64,000 nucleotides of DNA from Macrotis lagotis (GCF_037893015.1 NC_133666.1:623731352-623795351), one strand, 5' to 3'. Numbered from the stretch's first letter, positions 48,716 through 61,619 are shown. Translations and numbers: made by a program. The notes: a model not told the origin generated them from the sequence alone.

Positions 48716-48952
48716 TGCCCTAGTTAACAACTCATGACTGACATTATTCACCGAAGTTCCCTAGGACATGCTCAAAAACCCCCCTCCTCCAGTTGCAATA
48801 TCATCCCCTCAAGTCTAGCCCAGATGTCTGAGGTTTGAGATAATGAACCTAAAGTCAAGAAGGTCCCACCAATCTTGTGACTTGGACAAAGGATCAGAAA
48901 GGGCTCAGGTCCAAGTCATAATGAAGGACAGGGATCACTCACTCATATCCAT

Positions 48953-48954
<2 letters not shown>

Positions 48955-49002
<48 letters not shown>

Positions 49003-49004
49003 AC
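48955..49004. repeat. (CA)n microsatellite
   Basis: CA run with one aaac interruption. Confidence 0.96.
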
Positions 49005-49193
49005 TTTTTACCCCCTCCATCAGGCTGGCTAGTTTTGCCCCAGTTGTTTCTAGGGTTGTGTCACTGTGGCTTCCACTGATATCAGCACAGTGAGAAATAG
49101 CTCACCCTAAACCCCAGTAGTGACAGAACCAAGGGGATGTACTAAAAGCTTCAGAGGCACCTGTAGAGTCTTCAGAAGTAGTTACTGAAGACA

Positions 49194-49321
49194 TGCAGGT
49201 GCAGCAGATAGAGCACTGGCCCTGGAGTCAGAAGGACCTAAGTTCAAATCTAGCCCCTAGCTGTGTGACCTTGGGCAAATCACTTAACCCCATCATCTTG
49301 CAAAAATAAAATAAAAAATAA
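49194..49321 (+). mobile_element. SINE (family 1), internally shortened
   Basis: gcagatagagcactggccctgg, ccttgggcaaatcactt, A-rich end. The middle block before ctagctgtgtg is deleted. Confidence 0.85.
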
Positions 49322-49937
49322 TGAATTCTGAAGACACGCAAGCCCCACAGGCTAAACAGAACATATACTGACCTGGAAATAAATAGAGACCCTTACAAAG
49401 GGTGCACAGGTCTTCAGAGTAGATGCATAAACACTGTAGAGAATATATCTAACATTCTAAATGAAGCATAGTCCCCTCACAATAAATACTAGATCCCCAC
49501 AAAGAATGCTCAGGTCCATACAGAGGATGTATAGACTTCAAAGAGGACAAGCAAGTCCCTTTTGGGAAAAATAGAAGCCCATAACTGAAGATGCCTAGGT
49601 CCTTTCAAAGGATACATAGATCCAGCAATTCATCTATTGACAAGCTACTAATAATAATATGAAAGAAGGCTTCAAAGTACTACTAACAGACATAAAAATC
49701 AAATAACTCTGAGGTTTTATTCCTCACACAGAAAACTAGCAAAGGTGACAAGACTTAAAAAGAGTTAATGATTTCTAAATGGCAAGCACACTAAGAAACT
49801 GTTGGTGGAGCTATGAATCATCCAACCATACTGGAAAGTGAGTTGGAATAATGTTTTGGTATTTTTAATGACTAAAATGTTCATGGAGGCCAGAGGGGTA
49901 GGGGCAGGGGGAGAGGGGGAGCAGGGAGATGAAAAGT

Positions 49938-50190
49938 AGGTGACACAATGGATAGAGTGCCAGGCCTGGAGTCAGAAAGACTCACTTTCCTAAGTTCAAG
50001 TCTTACTTCAGACACCCTACTAACTGTGTAACCCTTTGCCAAGTCATTTAACCCTGTTTGCCTCAGTTTTTTCATCCCTAAAATGAGCTGGAGAAGGAAA
50101 TGACACACCATTCCAGGATCTTTGTCAAGAAAATCTCAAATAGGATCAAAGAGAGTCAGACATGACTGAAGACCAAATAGCAACTGCAAC
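49938..50190 (+). mobile_element. tRNA-derived SINE with BovB/RTE-like tail
   Basis: The head resembles family 1, but the 3' part (aaaatgagctggagaaggaaatg, ccattccaggatctttg, gagagtcagacatgactgaag) is the tail type shared with RTE/BovB LINEs. Confidence 0.7.
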
Positions 50191-50539
50191 AGCAAAAACG
50201 ACAAATCTTCATGTCTTTGGAACCAGAGACGTCACTGCTATGCATATATTGTAAGGAAGTCAAAGGCAAAGAAAAAATCCCATTTCTCATTCAGCATCAC
50301 TCATTTTGGATTTCTTTGACTTTTCCATTATACTGGCATGCTAGGTACCTTCCCTCTTCCTTGCCTCAGCTTCTTAGTTTTCTTTCCCCCCTTAAGATAC
50401 AAGCTCCTTGAGAATAAAAATTGTCTTTATTTTTCATATTTGGACACCACACACCCTCACTTTATTAAGCAGACATTTAATGAATCTTTATTGACCAAAA
50501 AAAGGTCCCATAGACTCCAAAAATAGAAACACTTTTTTG

Positions 50540-51105
50540 AAATGCTGAAGAACTAGAAATAGGTTGAGAAATGACTTAGCTAATTATAAGGGATTATATG
50601 AAATGAGGACTATAAAGATGAAAGAAGGATTGAATGATATGAACTACTGCAGGGTGAAATAAGGAGAACCAGAAAACAAGATACATGATAACTACAGCAA
50701 TATAAGTGTCAGAGGAAAGAAAAAAGGGGAAAAAAAAGATGTTGGCCTAGGAAACTAGCAATGGACAATGCTATACCCATCCAGAGGAAAAAGAAAACAA
50801 AACAAAATGAAACAAAAACATGAGTGAACACTACATTCACTTTTAAAATTTTCTCTTATGTATTTCCTTCCTATCTTATGTTTTTCTTTCTTTTCCCTAA
50901 ATCTTAATTCCTCATACAGAAAATGACTAATCTGTAAACACGTTAAACACAATATTCACCAGCCTGTTCACCACTGAGGGGAGAGGAGTGGGAAGGGAGG
51001 GTAGAAGGAAATTATGTAACTTAAAAATATTCATATTCATATGGATGAATGTTGGAAAACTTTAATAACATGTAATTGGAAAAATAAAATATCAATTAAA
51101 AAAGA
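50540..51105 (+). mobile_element. L1 3' end remnant
   Basis: gaagaactagaaataggttgag, ggtgaaataaggagaaccag and ataactacagcaatataag are L1 3' motifs, ending in an A-rich stretch. Confidence 0.65.
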
Positions 51106-51399
51106 AATAAAGGAAGTTGGATACTACATAATTATAATGACCAAACTTGTCCTTGTAAAGAAATTAAGAAAATACACTTCCCTTTATAATATAAATAGGA
51201 GGATAACTACATGTATTGGTGATTTTTGTTACTTGAGAAAATTTCTGTCCTATTTACATTCTATTAATAAATATTCTTCCAGCTCTTCCCTTCAAATATC
51301 TCATTCCTTTCCCAATTCTCTTCTCTACCACTCTCATTTTATTTATATCATTTTAAACTCTAAAAAAACTCGATTAATTTTTTCTGAGAATTTTTCTTT

Positions 51400-53098
51400 G
51401 AAAGATTTTTTGTAAATGTTTTGGAGTGTGTCTTAGAATTTCCTGGTTTCATGGGTGTCCTTTTGGTCTGTTTGTCTATTCATTCATTCTTCCAGCTTCC
51501 CTTCTGAACTCTGGACTACTGTATTGTGGCCAAACTGTGTATACTTCCAGAGAATTACCAAGTCTGTTTGTTTTTTTTATCTGAGGTCCTGTTGCATTTT
51601 AGGGGTATTAAATTCTTTGTTCTTCTTAGTTAGTCAGGAATGATTCAGGTCAGGGAGTTGCAAATTTTCAGGAGGACCTAACTAATCTGATCTAGGGTAC
51701 AGTTTGATCCCTGCACTTCTGGTCTGAACTTTTCAAGTTCCAGACCTGCACTTTACATCTAAACAGCACAATTATAGGCATGTCCACAAGAAGAACTCCA
51801 GTAGCTAGGTGCTCCAATACATCAGCCAAGAGGAAGACTGAAAGTTCAGAGAAACAAAACTATAGGGTGAGAGCTTATCTCACAGCCCCAGAGATGATCA
51901 TTTGCCTCTGGATATAGTCAAGATATATAGTAGTCATACTTTCTCCACAATTGAAAAATTCAGTCTTTGACAGTCTCTAGTTTGTTTTGCTAGATTTAGG
52001 GGGATTTTTTGTTCACTTTCTTTTAAAATTTTTGTTACAAAGATGATTCACTGGGTAGGAGAGATGGAGGGGATAGATTGAGAAATGTGATACCAAAAAA
52101 ATTAAAAAATTAAATAAAGAAGTAACAATCTCCCTGTTTGATAGTAGATAGTTTTTACAACCTTGATTATCCCTCCTTATTCATGTTATAACAAAGAAGG
52201 TTATAGCATACCATAAAGATACTTTACAACACACACTAGAGTTGGGAATCTCCAGAAAATAGCTTGTGCATACCTCTAGAATTTGTTACTTAATGTCTCA
52301 AGGAGAAATCTTCCCAGTCAGGAAGAAATGAATTTCTCCCACAATTTGGACTGAAGTGAGGAGGAGTGAGCCAGTTAGTCAATAAAAAATTAATAAACAT
52401 CTACTATATGCTCTATATGAAATACTAGGATAAAGATGAAGCAATAGTTTTGGGGTTTTTTTAAAGGAGGGTAGAAATGTCTTTAATAGGATTAGAGTGC
52501 TAAGGAAAAAATTGGAAAACAAATGAGAGCTATGAGAGAAAGAAAAAGAAAGAGAAACAACAGCACGGCTCAAAAGGTGATAAATCTTGCCAAAGGAATT
52601 AACTCTGAAAATTAGAATGAACAAAATAGAATCCAATGTCTTCATGAAGCAACAAGAAATTTTAAAACAAACTCAAAAAACTGAAAAAAATGGAGTAAAA
52701 TGTAAGGTATCTCACAGCAAAAATAGCTGATATAGCAAAAAGATCAAGGAGAAAAGAATTAGGAAAAATTAAATTCTCAGAACACCATAACTAAAAAAAA
52801 AAGAGCCTAGACATTCTATTTTTAGTAACCTCAAAAAAACTGCAGACATCTTTTAGCTTCAGAGGATAGAATGGAAATGGAAAGAATACAGTGGTCACTT
52901 CCTAAAAGAAACTCTAAAGTGAAAATGACCAGGAATACCATAGCCAAAATCTAGACTTTTCAGGTCAAATAAAAATATTGTAAGTATCCAGAAAGAAAGA
53001 ATTCAAGTATTAAGGAGCCATAGTAAGGCTGATATATGATTTTAGTAGTTACTAATATAAGGAGGAAAAAACTTGAAATATAAAATTCCAGAAGGCAA

Positions 53099-53140
<42 letters not shown>

Positions 53141-53188
53141 ACAAATAGAGAGAGAGAGAGAGACTTTCAGTCAAGAATAACAATAATG
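51400..53188. mobile_element. L1/HAL1-like fragments
   Basis: 51400-52130 carries L1-type 5' and 3' end pieces. 52440-53100 holds A-rich sense ORF1-type sequence (ggagcctagacattct, gaaaatgaccaggaatacc). All frames are broken. A (CA)n(GA)n run at 53101-53162 ends it. Confidence 0.4.
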
Positions 53189-53338
53189 GGGCAGCTAGGT
53201 GGTGCAGGGAATAGAGCACTGACCCTGGAGTCAGGAGTACCTGAGTTCAAATCCAGCCTCAGACACTTAATAATTACCTAGCTGTGTGGCCTTGGGCAAG
53301 CCACTTAACCCCATTTGCCTTGCAAAAACCTAAAAAAA
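53188..53338 (+). mobile_element. SINE (family 1) with target-site duplication
   Basis: ggggcagctaggtggtgcag to aaaaacctaaaaaaaa. The flanks agaataacaataa / aggataacaataa match. Confidence 0.94.
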
Positions 53339-53929
53339 AGGATAACAATAACTAAACTGAGAGTAATATTAAAGGGCATCATTAATGAACCAAAAGATTT
53401 CCTAATATTCCTGAGGAAAAGACTGGAGTTGGGAGAAACCTTGAAATTCAAACACAGGTTTGAGGAACAGGAAAAAAAAGTAAAAAAGGAATTATAAAGG
53501 AATAAATAAGGGTAAACTGCTTACTTTCAAATATGGGGAAATGAAATATGTCCCCTCCAAACCCTTTCATTATCAGTGTTAGTACAGGAATTCCAATTTG
53601 ACAAGGCCTGGGAGTAGAATCTTAAAATTCTATTTAAGAAAAAATTAGAAAGGGAAAGAGGGATATGCTAATGGGAGAGTGAAAGAGGAGGTTAGGAAAA
53701 TGAATCTCACATAATCAAAGATATAAGTAAATCTCTCTATATAAGTTTGTTCTCATCTGAATTGATCAAAGAATGGAAGAATCTATAAATGTCTAAAGAG
53801 AGTTGAATACAAAAATCCATTTCACCAACAGGAAAAATAGTACAGAAAGAGGAAAAGAGAAGGGAAAGAATCAAAGAGTGGGTAGATTAAGGAGGAGATT
53901 AGTCCCAAGCAAAACAAAACTCTTTTGTC

Positions 53930-55645
53930 ATGATTGTTCAGTCATTCAGTCCTGTCTAACTCTTTGTGACCCCAACGAGCCATTGAATGTCAGGCCTTCT
54001 GTCTTCCACTCTCTCTTGAAGTCTGTCCAAACTCATGTTTATTCTTGTTATACTACCCATCCTTCTCATCCTCTGCTGTCCCCTTCTCCTTTTGCCTTCA
54101 ATCTTTCTCAGCATCTTGGTTTTCTTCAAGGAGTCCTCTCATCTCATTATGTAGACAAAGTATTTAAGCTTCAGTTTCAATATTTGACCTTCCCATGAAT
54201 AGTCTGGATTAATTTTTGTTGCTGACTAACAGACTCTCAAGAGTCTTCTCCAGCACTGCAATTCAAAAGCATCAGTTCTGTAGTACTAAGCTCTCCTTGT
54301 AATCCAACTCGCACAGTCATACTGGGAAAAAAAATTAAAAAAAAAACATAACTTTGATTATATGAACCTTTGTGGGCAAGATGGTGCCTCTGTTTTTTGT
54401 ATGTTCAAATTTACCATAGCTTTCCTTCCAAGGAACAAGCATCTTTTCATTTCAGGGCTGTAGTTGTTGTCTACAGTGATCTTTGAACCCGTGAATATAA
54501 AAATATGGCATTTTTTTCCATTTCTTCTCCCTCTATTTGCCAGGAACTGATGGGATCACTGGCCATAATCTTGGGTCTTTTTTTATGTTAAATTTCAAGT
54601 CAGCTATTACACCCTTCCCTTTTGCTCTCATCAAAAGACTTCTGATTCTTCTTCACTTTATGCCATTAGAGTGGTATCATCTGCATATCGGAATTAACTT
54701 TAATTCTGGTTTGTCCAGTCTTGTATTTCACATTATGTACTCTGAATATAAGTTAAATGAAAAAGGTTACAATATACAACCTTGTCTTACTCCTTTTCCA
54801 ATCTTCAATCAATCAGTTGTTCCATATTCAGTTCCAACTCTTTGTTGTTGCACTTCATACAGGTTCCTCAGGAGAAAAGTGAGGAAATTTGGCACTCCCG
54901 TATTTTTGAGGACTTGTCACATTTGGCTGTGATTCACCCAGTCAAAGGTTTTGTGTAGTCAATGAATAAAATGTAATTGTCTTTCTGGAACTCCCTTGCT
55001 TTCTCTATAATCCAGAAAATGTAGACAATTTGGTTTCTACTTCTTCTATCTCTTCAAAAATCAACTTGCACTTCTGGTGATTCTCAACCTAGCTTGCAAA
55101 ATCTCAAGCATAACCTTGTTGGCATATGAATTGAACTCAATTGTTTGATCATTTAAATATGCTTTGGCATTGTTATTGTTTAAAACTGGGACATAAACTG
55201 ATCTTTTCCTATACTGAGTTTTACAAATTTTCTGGTACATTGAGGTCTGCACCTTTATAGCATCATCTTTTAGGTTTACAAAGCCCAGTTGGAATTCCAT
55301 CATTTCCACTAGCCTTATTGTTGGCAATGCTTCTTAAGATTCACTTGACGGGGCGGCTAGGTGGCACAGTGAATAGAGCACTGGCCCTGAGTTCAAATCT
55401 GACCTCAAACACTTAATAATTACCTAGCTGTGTGGCCTTGGGCAAGCCACTTAACCCCATTTACCTTGCAAAAAACCTAAAAAAAAAAAAAAAGATTCAC
55501 TTGACTTTAATTCTTGATCAGTAATCCCAATATCAGTCACGGTTATTGTTGATGTTAAGATCTTTTTTCTGTAATATTCTTGATACTTCTTCTTAATCTC
55601 TTTTATTTCTATTAGGTCTTTACAGCTTTTGTCATTTATCATGGA
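53930..55645 (-). mobile_element. RTE/BovB-like LINE remnant, antisense
   Basis: The plus strand starts ttgttcagtcattcagtcctg, the well-known 3' motif of BovB-type RTE elements in reverse. The minus strand encodes RTE polymerase fragments such as MLEILQARLRI (55061-55327) and DLIEIKEIKKKYQEYYRKK (55451-55642). The frames are broken by shifts and by a SINE at 55350-55493. No intact ORF remains. Confidence 0.8.
55350..55493 (+). mobile_element. SINE (family 1) inside the RTE-like LINE
   Basis: ggggcggctaggtggcacag to an A tail. The target repeat agattcacttgac lies on both sides, which dates the SINE after the LINE. Confidence 0.95.
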
Positions 55646-55799
55646 GAAATGGAGATCAAGGAGAAAAGAATTAGGAAAAATTAAATTCTCAGAACACCAT
55701 AACTAAAAAAGAGCCCAGATGTTCTATTTTCATGGATACTATGGAATTCTGGAAAGATTTTATTGTCTTTCCCAAATTTTTTCCTTTCTTTTGCAATGC

Positions 55800-55970
55800 T
55801 CATCTAAGAAAAGCTTTTCATCTCATTTCCTCATCTGTAGAATGGAAACACTGTAGAAAAGAAAATGAGAAAGCATCCCAGTATCTTTGCTAAGAAAAGC
55901 CCATGGACAAGTCCATAGCATGGCAAAGAGTCAAACGTAACTGAATGATTCAACAGCAACAACACTAAAA
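55800..55970 (+). repeat. SINE 3' part with BovB/RTE-like tail
   Basis: catttcctcatctgtagaatgg, ccagtatctttgctaagaaaa, gagtcaaacgtaactgaatg. Confidence 0.6.
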
Positions 55971-56399
55971 AGAAGCCTGATGCTTGACCCAAAGAAACTC
56001 TATAGACCTGAAAGAAAATCTTAGGTGGTTCAGAAGCACTGACTCTAGTTACTTGAAATCCAATGGTCTGTAATCCTCCGTAATAACTTTTATCCTTCAA
56101 CAAATTTCACTACAGAAATGAGTTATATGTATATTGGATTTTGTTTTCATCTTATAATGGTAAGGAAGTAATGATGACCATAGAAATATTCATTTAGGAA
56201 ACATTTGTTGATAAATATTGGAAAGTGGGCAGGAGATCCTGATCACTTATTAGAACTGGTCCTACAAATGTAAAATGGTATGCCACACTTTTGTAAACTT
56301 CCTCTATTACCAGTCCCTGATTTCAATGTCTATGTATATCATTTTGTATGTCATTTGTCTGTTTATATCATACTGACTTATCTAAGAAAAGGGAAGAAG

Positions 56400-57110
56400 G
56401 TATGAATTGAAAAAATATTTTATCAAATTTTTTGGATAAAAATCTAATGTTCAAAATCTAGAGAATTAGTGAGCATTCATAAGTCTAATAATAAACAACC
56501 ATATTAAAATATTCCAATTAATACAATAAATTCAAATTAAAAGAACTCTAAAGTATCACTTTTACACACACAAAATTTGAAAAAATAAATAGGGATAGAA
56601 ATAGTTCATGTTGAAGAGGCCACGAGAAGATAAAAAGAATAATTCACTCCCATAGAGATGTGAATTGTTTAAATAAATCCTAGTAGGGAAATCAAGCAGG
56701 AAAAGTTGTTTTCATCAAACAGATTCACTTCTGACACTCTACTATAAGAATTCAAGGGTAGAATAGTCCCATCCATGACAAAATATTCAAAGAAATTCTA
56801 TTTTAGAAGTAGTAAAAAAGCTGGAGACAAAAAACATACCTATTGAATTGAAAATGACTGAACAAATGTTATATGAATGCACTGAAATACTATTGTATCA
56901 CAAGGAAAATGAATATGAAGAATTCATAAAACTCATAAAAATTATATGAATTCTTACAGAATGAAGAAAGCAGATCAAAAAATATATCTAATAACTACAA
57001 TGATATAAATAAACATAGCCCTAAAGACAATCAAATTTAAGGGAACCACAATGACCAGCATTGTTTCTGAAAGCAATAAAATCACACTCATTTTCTTTCA
57101 ATTTGGCAGA
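56400..57110 (+). mobile_element. L1 3' end remnant
   Basis: Degenerate sense L1 sequence (gtgaattgtttaaataaatcc, gaaatactattgtatcac, gaagaaagcagatc). Confidence 0.5.
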
Positions 57111-57234
57111 GGTTTATTATACTTGGGTTTAGTAATTTTTTAGTCTGAGGACTGAGCAGAATGAGTACGTTCCATTCTTTGTTTACAACTCCCTTATTTT
57201 GACACCCTCCTACTACAATCTTTCTTCATTAATC

Positions 57235-59600
57235 TAACTTTTCCTTTTATTTTAAAGTTCATCTATTTTATTTTTTTAACATTCATCCACATGCATATGT
57301 ATATTTTTAAGTTACAAAATTTCTTTCCACCCTCCCTTCCCACCCCAGTCCCTCAGCAGTGAACAGTCAGGCTAACATTGTACATACATATTTTTTATAA
57401 ACATGTTTACAGATTAGTCATTTTGGTATGAGGAATTAGGATTAATGGAAAGAAATGTATAAGCAATAATTTTTATAGTGTTAACCAGATTCTTAAAGGT
57501 TGGGGGTTTTTTTGCTTTTTTTTGTTTTGTTTTGTTTTTCTTCCCCTAGATGGGGATGACATTGTCCATAGCTGGTCTACTGCAATTGTCCTAGCTCTCT
57601 GAACTGATGAGAGAGAACTGCTTCCATCAAGGTTGATCATTTCATAATGTAGTTAATATGCAGAATGTTCTCCATTTGTTCAGCATCAATTCCTATAATT
57701 CATCCAACCATTCATGGTTTCTGTAAGTCATTCCATGCCTCTCTAGAGTGTGACCATTTATTATTTCTTATAGAACAATAATATTCCATAGTATCCATGC
57801 ATCATAACATTTTTAGCCATTCCCCAAATGATGGGTGTCCCCTAGATTTCCAATTCTTTGCCACTACAGAAAGAGCTCCTATGAATATTTTGGAACACAT
57901 GGAACTTTTTCCCATTTTTTATGATTTTTGCTGGATCAAAAGGGAATGAATATCTTTATTGCTCTTTGGGCATAGTTCCATATTGCTCTCCAGAATGGTT
58001 GGATCTATTCACAACTCTATCAAATATATTAATGATCCAATCCTCCCCCAATCTCTCCAACATTAATCATTTTCCCTTTTTCTTATCTTGGTCAATTTGA
58101 GAGGTATAAGGTGATACCTCATAGTTGTTTTAATTTGCATTTTTCTAATAATGATTTGGAACATTTTTTCATATGATTATATATAGGTTTAATTTCTGCA
58201 TTTGAAAACTGTCTATTCATATCCTTTAACCATTCATCAACTGGGAAATGACTTGTGACCTTATAAATTTGATGCAATTCTCTACATATTTTAGAAATGG
58301 AACCTTTATCAGAACTCCTAGTTGTGAAGATTGTTTCCAAGCTTTCTGCTTTTCTTCTCATTTTGGCAGCATTGATTTTATTAGTGCAAAAACTTTTTAA
58401 TTTAATATAATCAGAATCATTTTGCCATTTATAATGTACCCTAATTCTTGTCTGGTCATAAATTTGTCCCCTGTATGTCTAAATTCAGTACTCATTTTGA
58501 CTTTATTTTGGTATAGGGTGTGAGATGTGGGTCCATGCCTAGTTTTTACCAAACTATTTTACACTTTTCCCAACAATTTTTGTTGGGAAATAATGAGTTC
58601 TGATCCCAGAAACTTATGTCTTTGGGTCTGTCAAGCAGTAGATTGTTATAGTCACTAATTGCAGCTTCTTTTTAACCTATCATAATCCACTGATTCATTA
58701 CTCTATTTCTTAACCAGTACCAGGCAGCTTTGATGACTGAAGTTTTATAGTACAATTTTAGATATGGTAGAGCTTTACTTTTTTTTCATCAGTTCCCATG
58801 CTATTCTTGACCTTTTGTTACTCCAGATGAATTTTGTTACTGTTTTTTCTAGCTTGCTAAAACAGTTATTTGGGAGTTTGATTGATATGGCACTGAATAA
58901 GTAATTTAATTTGGGTAGAATTGTCATTTTTATTATATTAGCTTGACCTAACCATGAGCAATTGACATTTTTCCAATTTTTTAGATCTGATTATACTTGG
59001 ATGAGAAGTGCTTTATAATTGTGTTCATACAGTTTCTGGGTTTGTCTTGAGGAGGTAGATTCCCAATTATTCTACAGTGATTTTAAATGGAATTTATCAT
59101 TCTATCTCTTGCTCATGGGCTTTGTTGTTCATATCTAGAAATGCTGGTGATTTATGTGGGTTTATTTTATATCCTGCTACTTTGCTGAATTTGTTAAAGA
59201 GGTTTTTTTAGATGATTTTCTCAGGTTCTCTAAATATACCATCATATCATCTGCAGAGAGTGAAAGCTTTGCTTCCTCATTGCCAATTCTAATTCCTTCA
59301 ATTTTTTTTCTCTAATTGCTGCAGTTAGAATTTCTAATACTATATTGAATAGTAATGGTGATAATAAGCATCCTTGTTTCACCCCTGATTCTATTGGAAA
59401 TGCTCCATGTTTATTCCCATTACATATAATATTTATTGATGGTTTTAGATAGATACTCTTTATTATTTCAAGGAAAACTCCATTTATTCCAAAACTTTCT
59501 AGTGGTTTTTAATAGGAATGGATATTGTGTTTTATCAAAAGTTTCTTCAGCATCTATTGAGATAATCATATGATTTCTAGTCATTTTGCTATTGATATGT
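57235..59600 (-). mobile_element. L1 ORF2 3' half and 3' end, antisense
   Basis: The complement of L1: on the minus strand the fragment DMNRQFSNAEI then NHMKKCSKSLLEKCKLKQ (58119-58361) is the C-terminal part of the L1 ORF2 protein. Upstream plus-strand motifs (atcatctgcagagagtgaaagc, tccttgtttcacccctgattc) match the reverse transcriptase region in reverse. Many stops and shifts are present; not active. Confidence 0.85.
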
Positions 59601-60640
59601 TATGCTATTGATATTAATATATTATGTTGAGTGTTAATATATCTTTTCCCAAGTGAATTACCCAATAAGGACTCTCTTTCACATATTATATAGCTGCCAA
59701 AAGTTACCCATGAGACTGAGCCTTCACATAAGAACACAGAATGGGGAGTCTTTGGGAGGTAAGAGAATAGGATCCAAATGGGATTTAAGTGCACTAGAAC
59801 CACACAGTTGCAGGGAACAGATGACCCTGAGTGTCCCTCCTTCCAGGTCTGAGAGTGAGCTCCTCATATTTGTTGCTTTGTGTACTCCCTGAGTGAGTTT
59901 TGTACAACTTGCTGGTCTGTGGAGCTGCTCATGATCCTGAGTAGAAAGAGTAGTAAAGAAACTTAGTGATGTAAGTAACAGGATATCCCCTCCTCCCTCA
60001 GGGTATGTCAGGGTGAAAGGGAGAGAGAGAGAGAGACAGAGAGACAGAGACAGAGACCCATTATTTAGTGGGTCAAAACTTCCCTGAGGTCATGTAGACC
60101 AGCAAATAGTAATATACTAACCTATATGGGTTGGAGTTGGTGGGGAGGGAGGAATTATTGACCCAACATGGGGCCACTACTCAGGACATTCAGTAGCAAT
60201 TTAGAGAGGCCAGTCTGCCCCTTACTGGATCTATAACACCAAATAAATTTCTTCTCTTTACTAGATTTCAGTTCTGCTTTTTTATATAACTCCAGTAGAG
60301 CAGGGCCTGGGCTTGTTCCTCTGCCAGTTGCAGGGCTAGACTAAAAAATGGAGTAGAGGAGAAATCTTTGAATCAGGACAGGATTTAGGTCTGTATCCAA
60401 GCTGAATGTAGAATTATTTACCCCAGGTTGTCAGTATTTGGCTCTCAGAACCTTGCTTTGGCAAAGGTCTCCTCCTTCCACTCACCTTTAGGATGGTGAT
60501 GGTAGATGAGCAAGACATGAAATAAGTTCAAGGTAATAACTAAAGTGACTGAAAGTATGAAAAGTCAGTAAAAGTTGGAAGAGAACTTTTTCTTCTTATA
60601 AGACATAGAATACAACCTGTCTCTCACCCAATATCCCCTC

Positions 60641-60814
60641 TATCTCTCCCTCTCCCTCTCCCTCTCCCTCTCCGTCTCTGTCTCTGTCTCTCTGTCTCTG
60701 TCTGTGTGTATGTGTGTGTGTCTCTGTCTCTCTCTGTCTCTGTCTCCCTCTGTCTGTCTGTCTGTCTCTCTGTCTCCCTGTCTGTCTCTGTCTCTGTCTG
60801 TCTGTCTCTGTCTC

Positions 60815-60875
<61 letters not shown>
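60641..60875. repeat. (CT)n / (CTGT)n microsatellite
   Basis: 235 bases of CT with TGTC variants, located 130 bases beyond the RSS of the cluster A V gene. Long apparent ORFs here are repeat artefacts. Confidence 0.97.
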
Positions 60876-60876
<1 letters not shown>

Positions 60877-61001
60877 ATCTCTCTCAAAAGCACATGCACT
60901 ACTAGGAGGACTGGTACAAGATCCCAAGATCCTTCATGTGAGTTAACTGGTTGGGTAAAGCAGCAGGTAACTATAGACTCAGTTTCAGTCCCAGTCTAGT
61001 A

Positions 61002-61040
61002 GGTTTATGTGATTGCCTCTACTTTGGCTCCATCATGGTG
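61002..61040 (-). promoter_or_regulatory. 23-bp recombination signal of V (cluster A)
   Basis: Read on the minus strand directly after the V exon: heptamer CACCATG (61040-61034), a 23-base spacer (61033-61011) and nonamer ACATAAACC (61010-61002). The nonamer differs from ACAAAAACC at one base. The heptamer keeps the essential CAC but differs from CACAGTG at positions 4 and 5. By the 12/23 rule this V can join the 12-bp signals found 5' of D and 5' of J in this cluster. Confidence 0.87.
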
Positions 61041-61353
61041 AGGCTAGCACAATAGTAGATGCCAGAGTCCTTCTTCTGCACCTGGCGCAAGATCAATGAG
61101 ACTATATTGTCCTCATTTTTCCTGAAAATGAAAATTCTCCCTTTCAGTTCCTCTCTGTACTCCTTGGTGCTGCCTCTTCCAGCAGTGATGCTAGCCACAA
61201 ACTCCTTTGAGTCTTGAATGCCAGAACTCCGGTGCCAAGACATGGCAAAGTTCTTAAACTGGAGCCCTGAAGCTGTACAGCTCAGGGTCACAGACTGACC
61301 TTCATAGATCATTTTACCACCTTTCTCTACCAGCCGCACTTGGGCCCAGAATC
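61041..61353 (-). CDS. TRMV: TCR mu V gene, cluster A: V exon (antibody-like)
   Basis: Encodes the rearranging, N-terminal variable domain of a TCR mu chain. The acceptor is TTTGCAG| before base 61353 and the exon opens in phase 1, completing Gly and then FWA|QVRLVEKGGK, so the mature domain starts at Gln. The 103 full codons contain the first Ig cysteine (VTLSCTAS), the core Trp in FAMSWHR, and the DSGIYYCAS motif carrying the second cysteine. The FAMSW and KGRIFIFRKNE patterns are IGHV-like, as expected of mu V genes and unlike ordinary alpha/beta V genes. The exon stops at a 23-bp-spacer RSS, so it needs D/J joining. The frame is intact with no stop or missing key residue. Its D, J, Vmu-j and C partners lie downstream on the same strand at 37.4, 31.5, 30.8 and 29.8-25.3 kb. 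An orphan IGHV is the alternative, but the C region downstream is TCR delta-like. Confidence 0.92.
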
Positions 61354-61619
61354 CTGCAAAGGATAAATAGAAGGGTAAGGTCAATTCTCTATTGAGTCAA
61401 CTTAGGAGGAAAATTGCCAGACCAGGACAGAGATCCCTAGGAACAGGATGTCCAGCAGAGGAACACAACTGAGAGAAGGGAGAGCCTAAGCTGCATACCA
61501 ATATCACTAGGGAAGAAAGAAAAACAAAAGGAAAAAGAACTATCTGGGCACTAATTAGAAACTTAGCTCCACACCAGAGGTCCAGAAAGAGGAAAAGAGG
61601 AGGATAAGGACAGAAATAC

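Noticed and set aside
60624..60999. Several overlapping ORFs of Arg/Glu, Ser/Leu or Val/Cys repeats
   Set aside because: They are translations of the CT/CTGT microsatellite.
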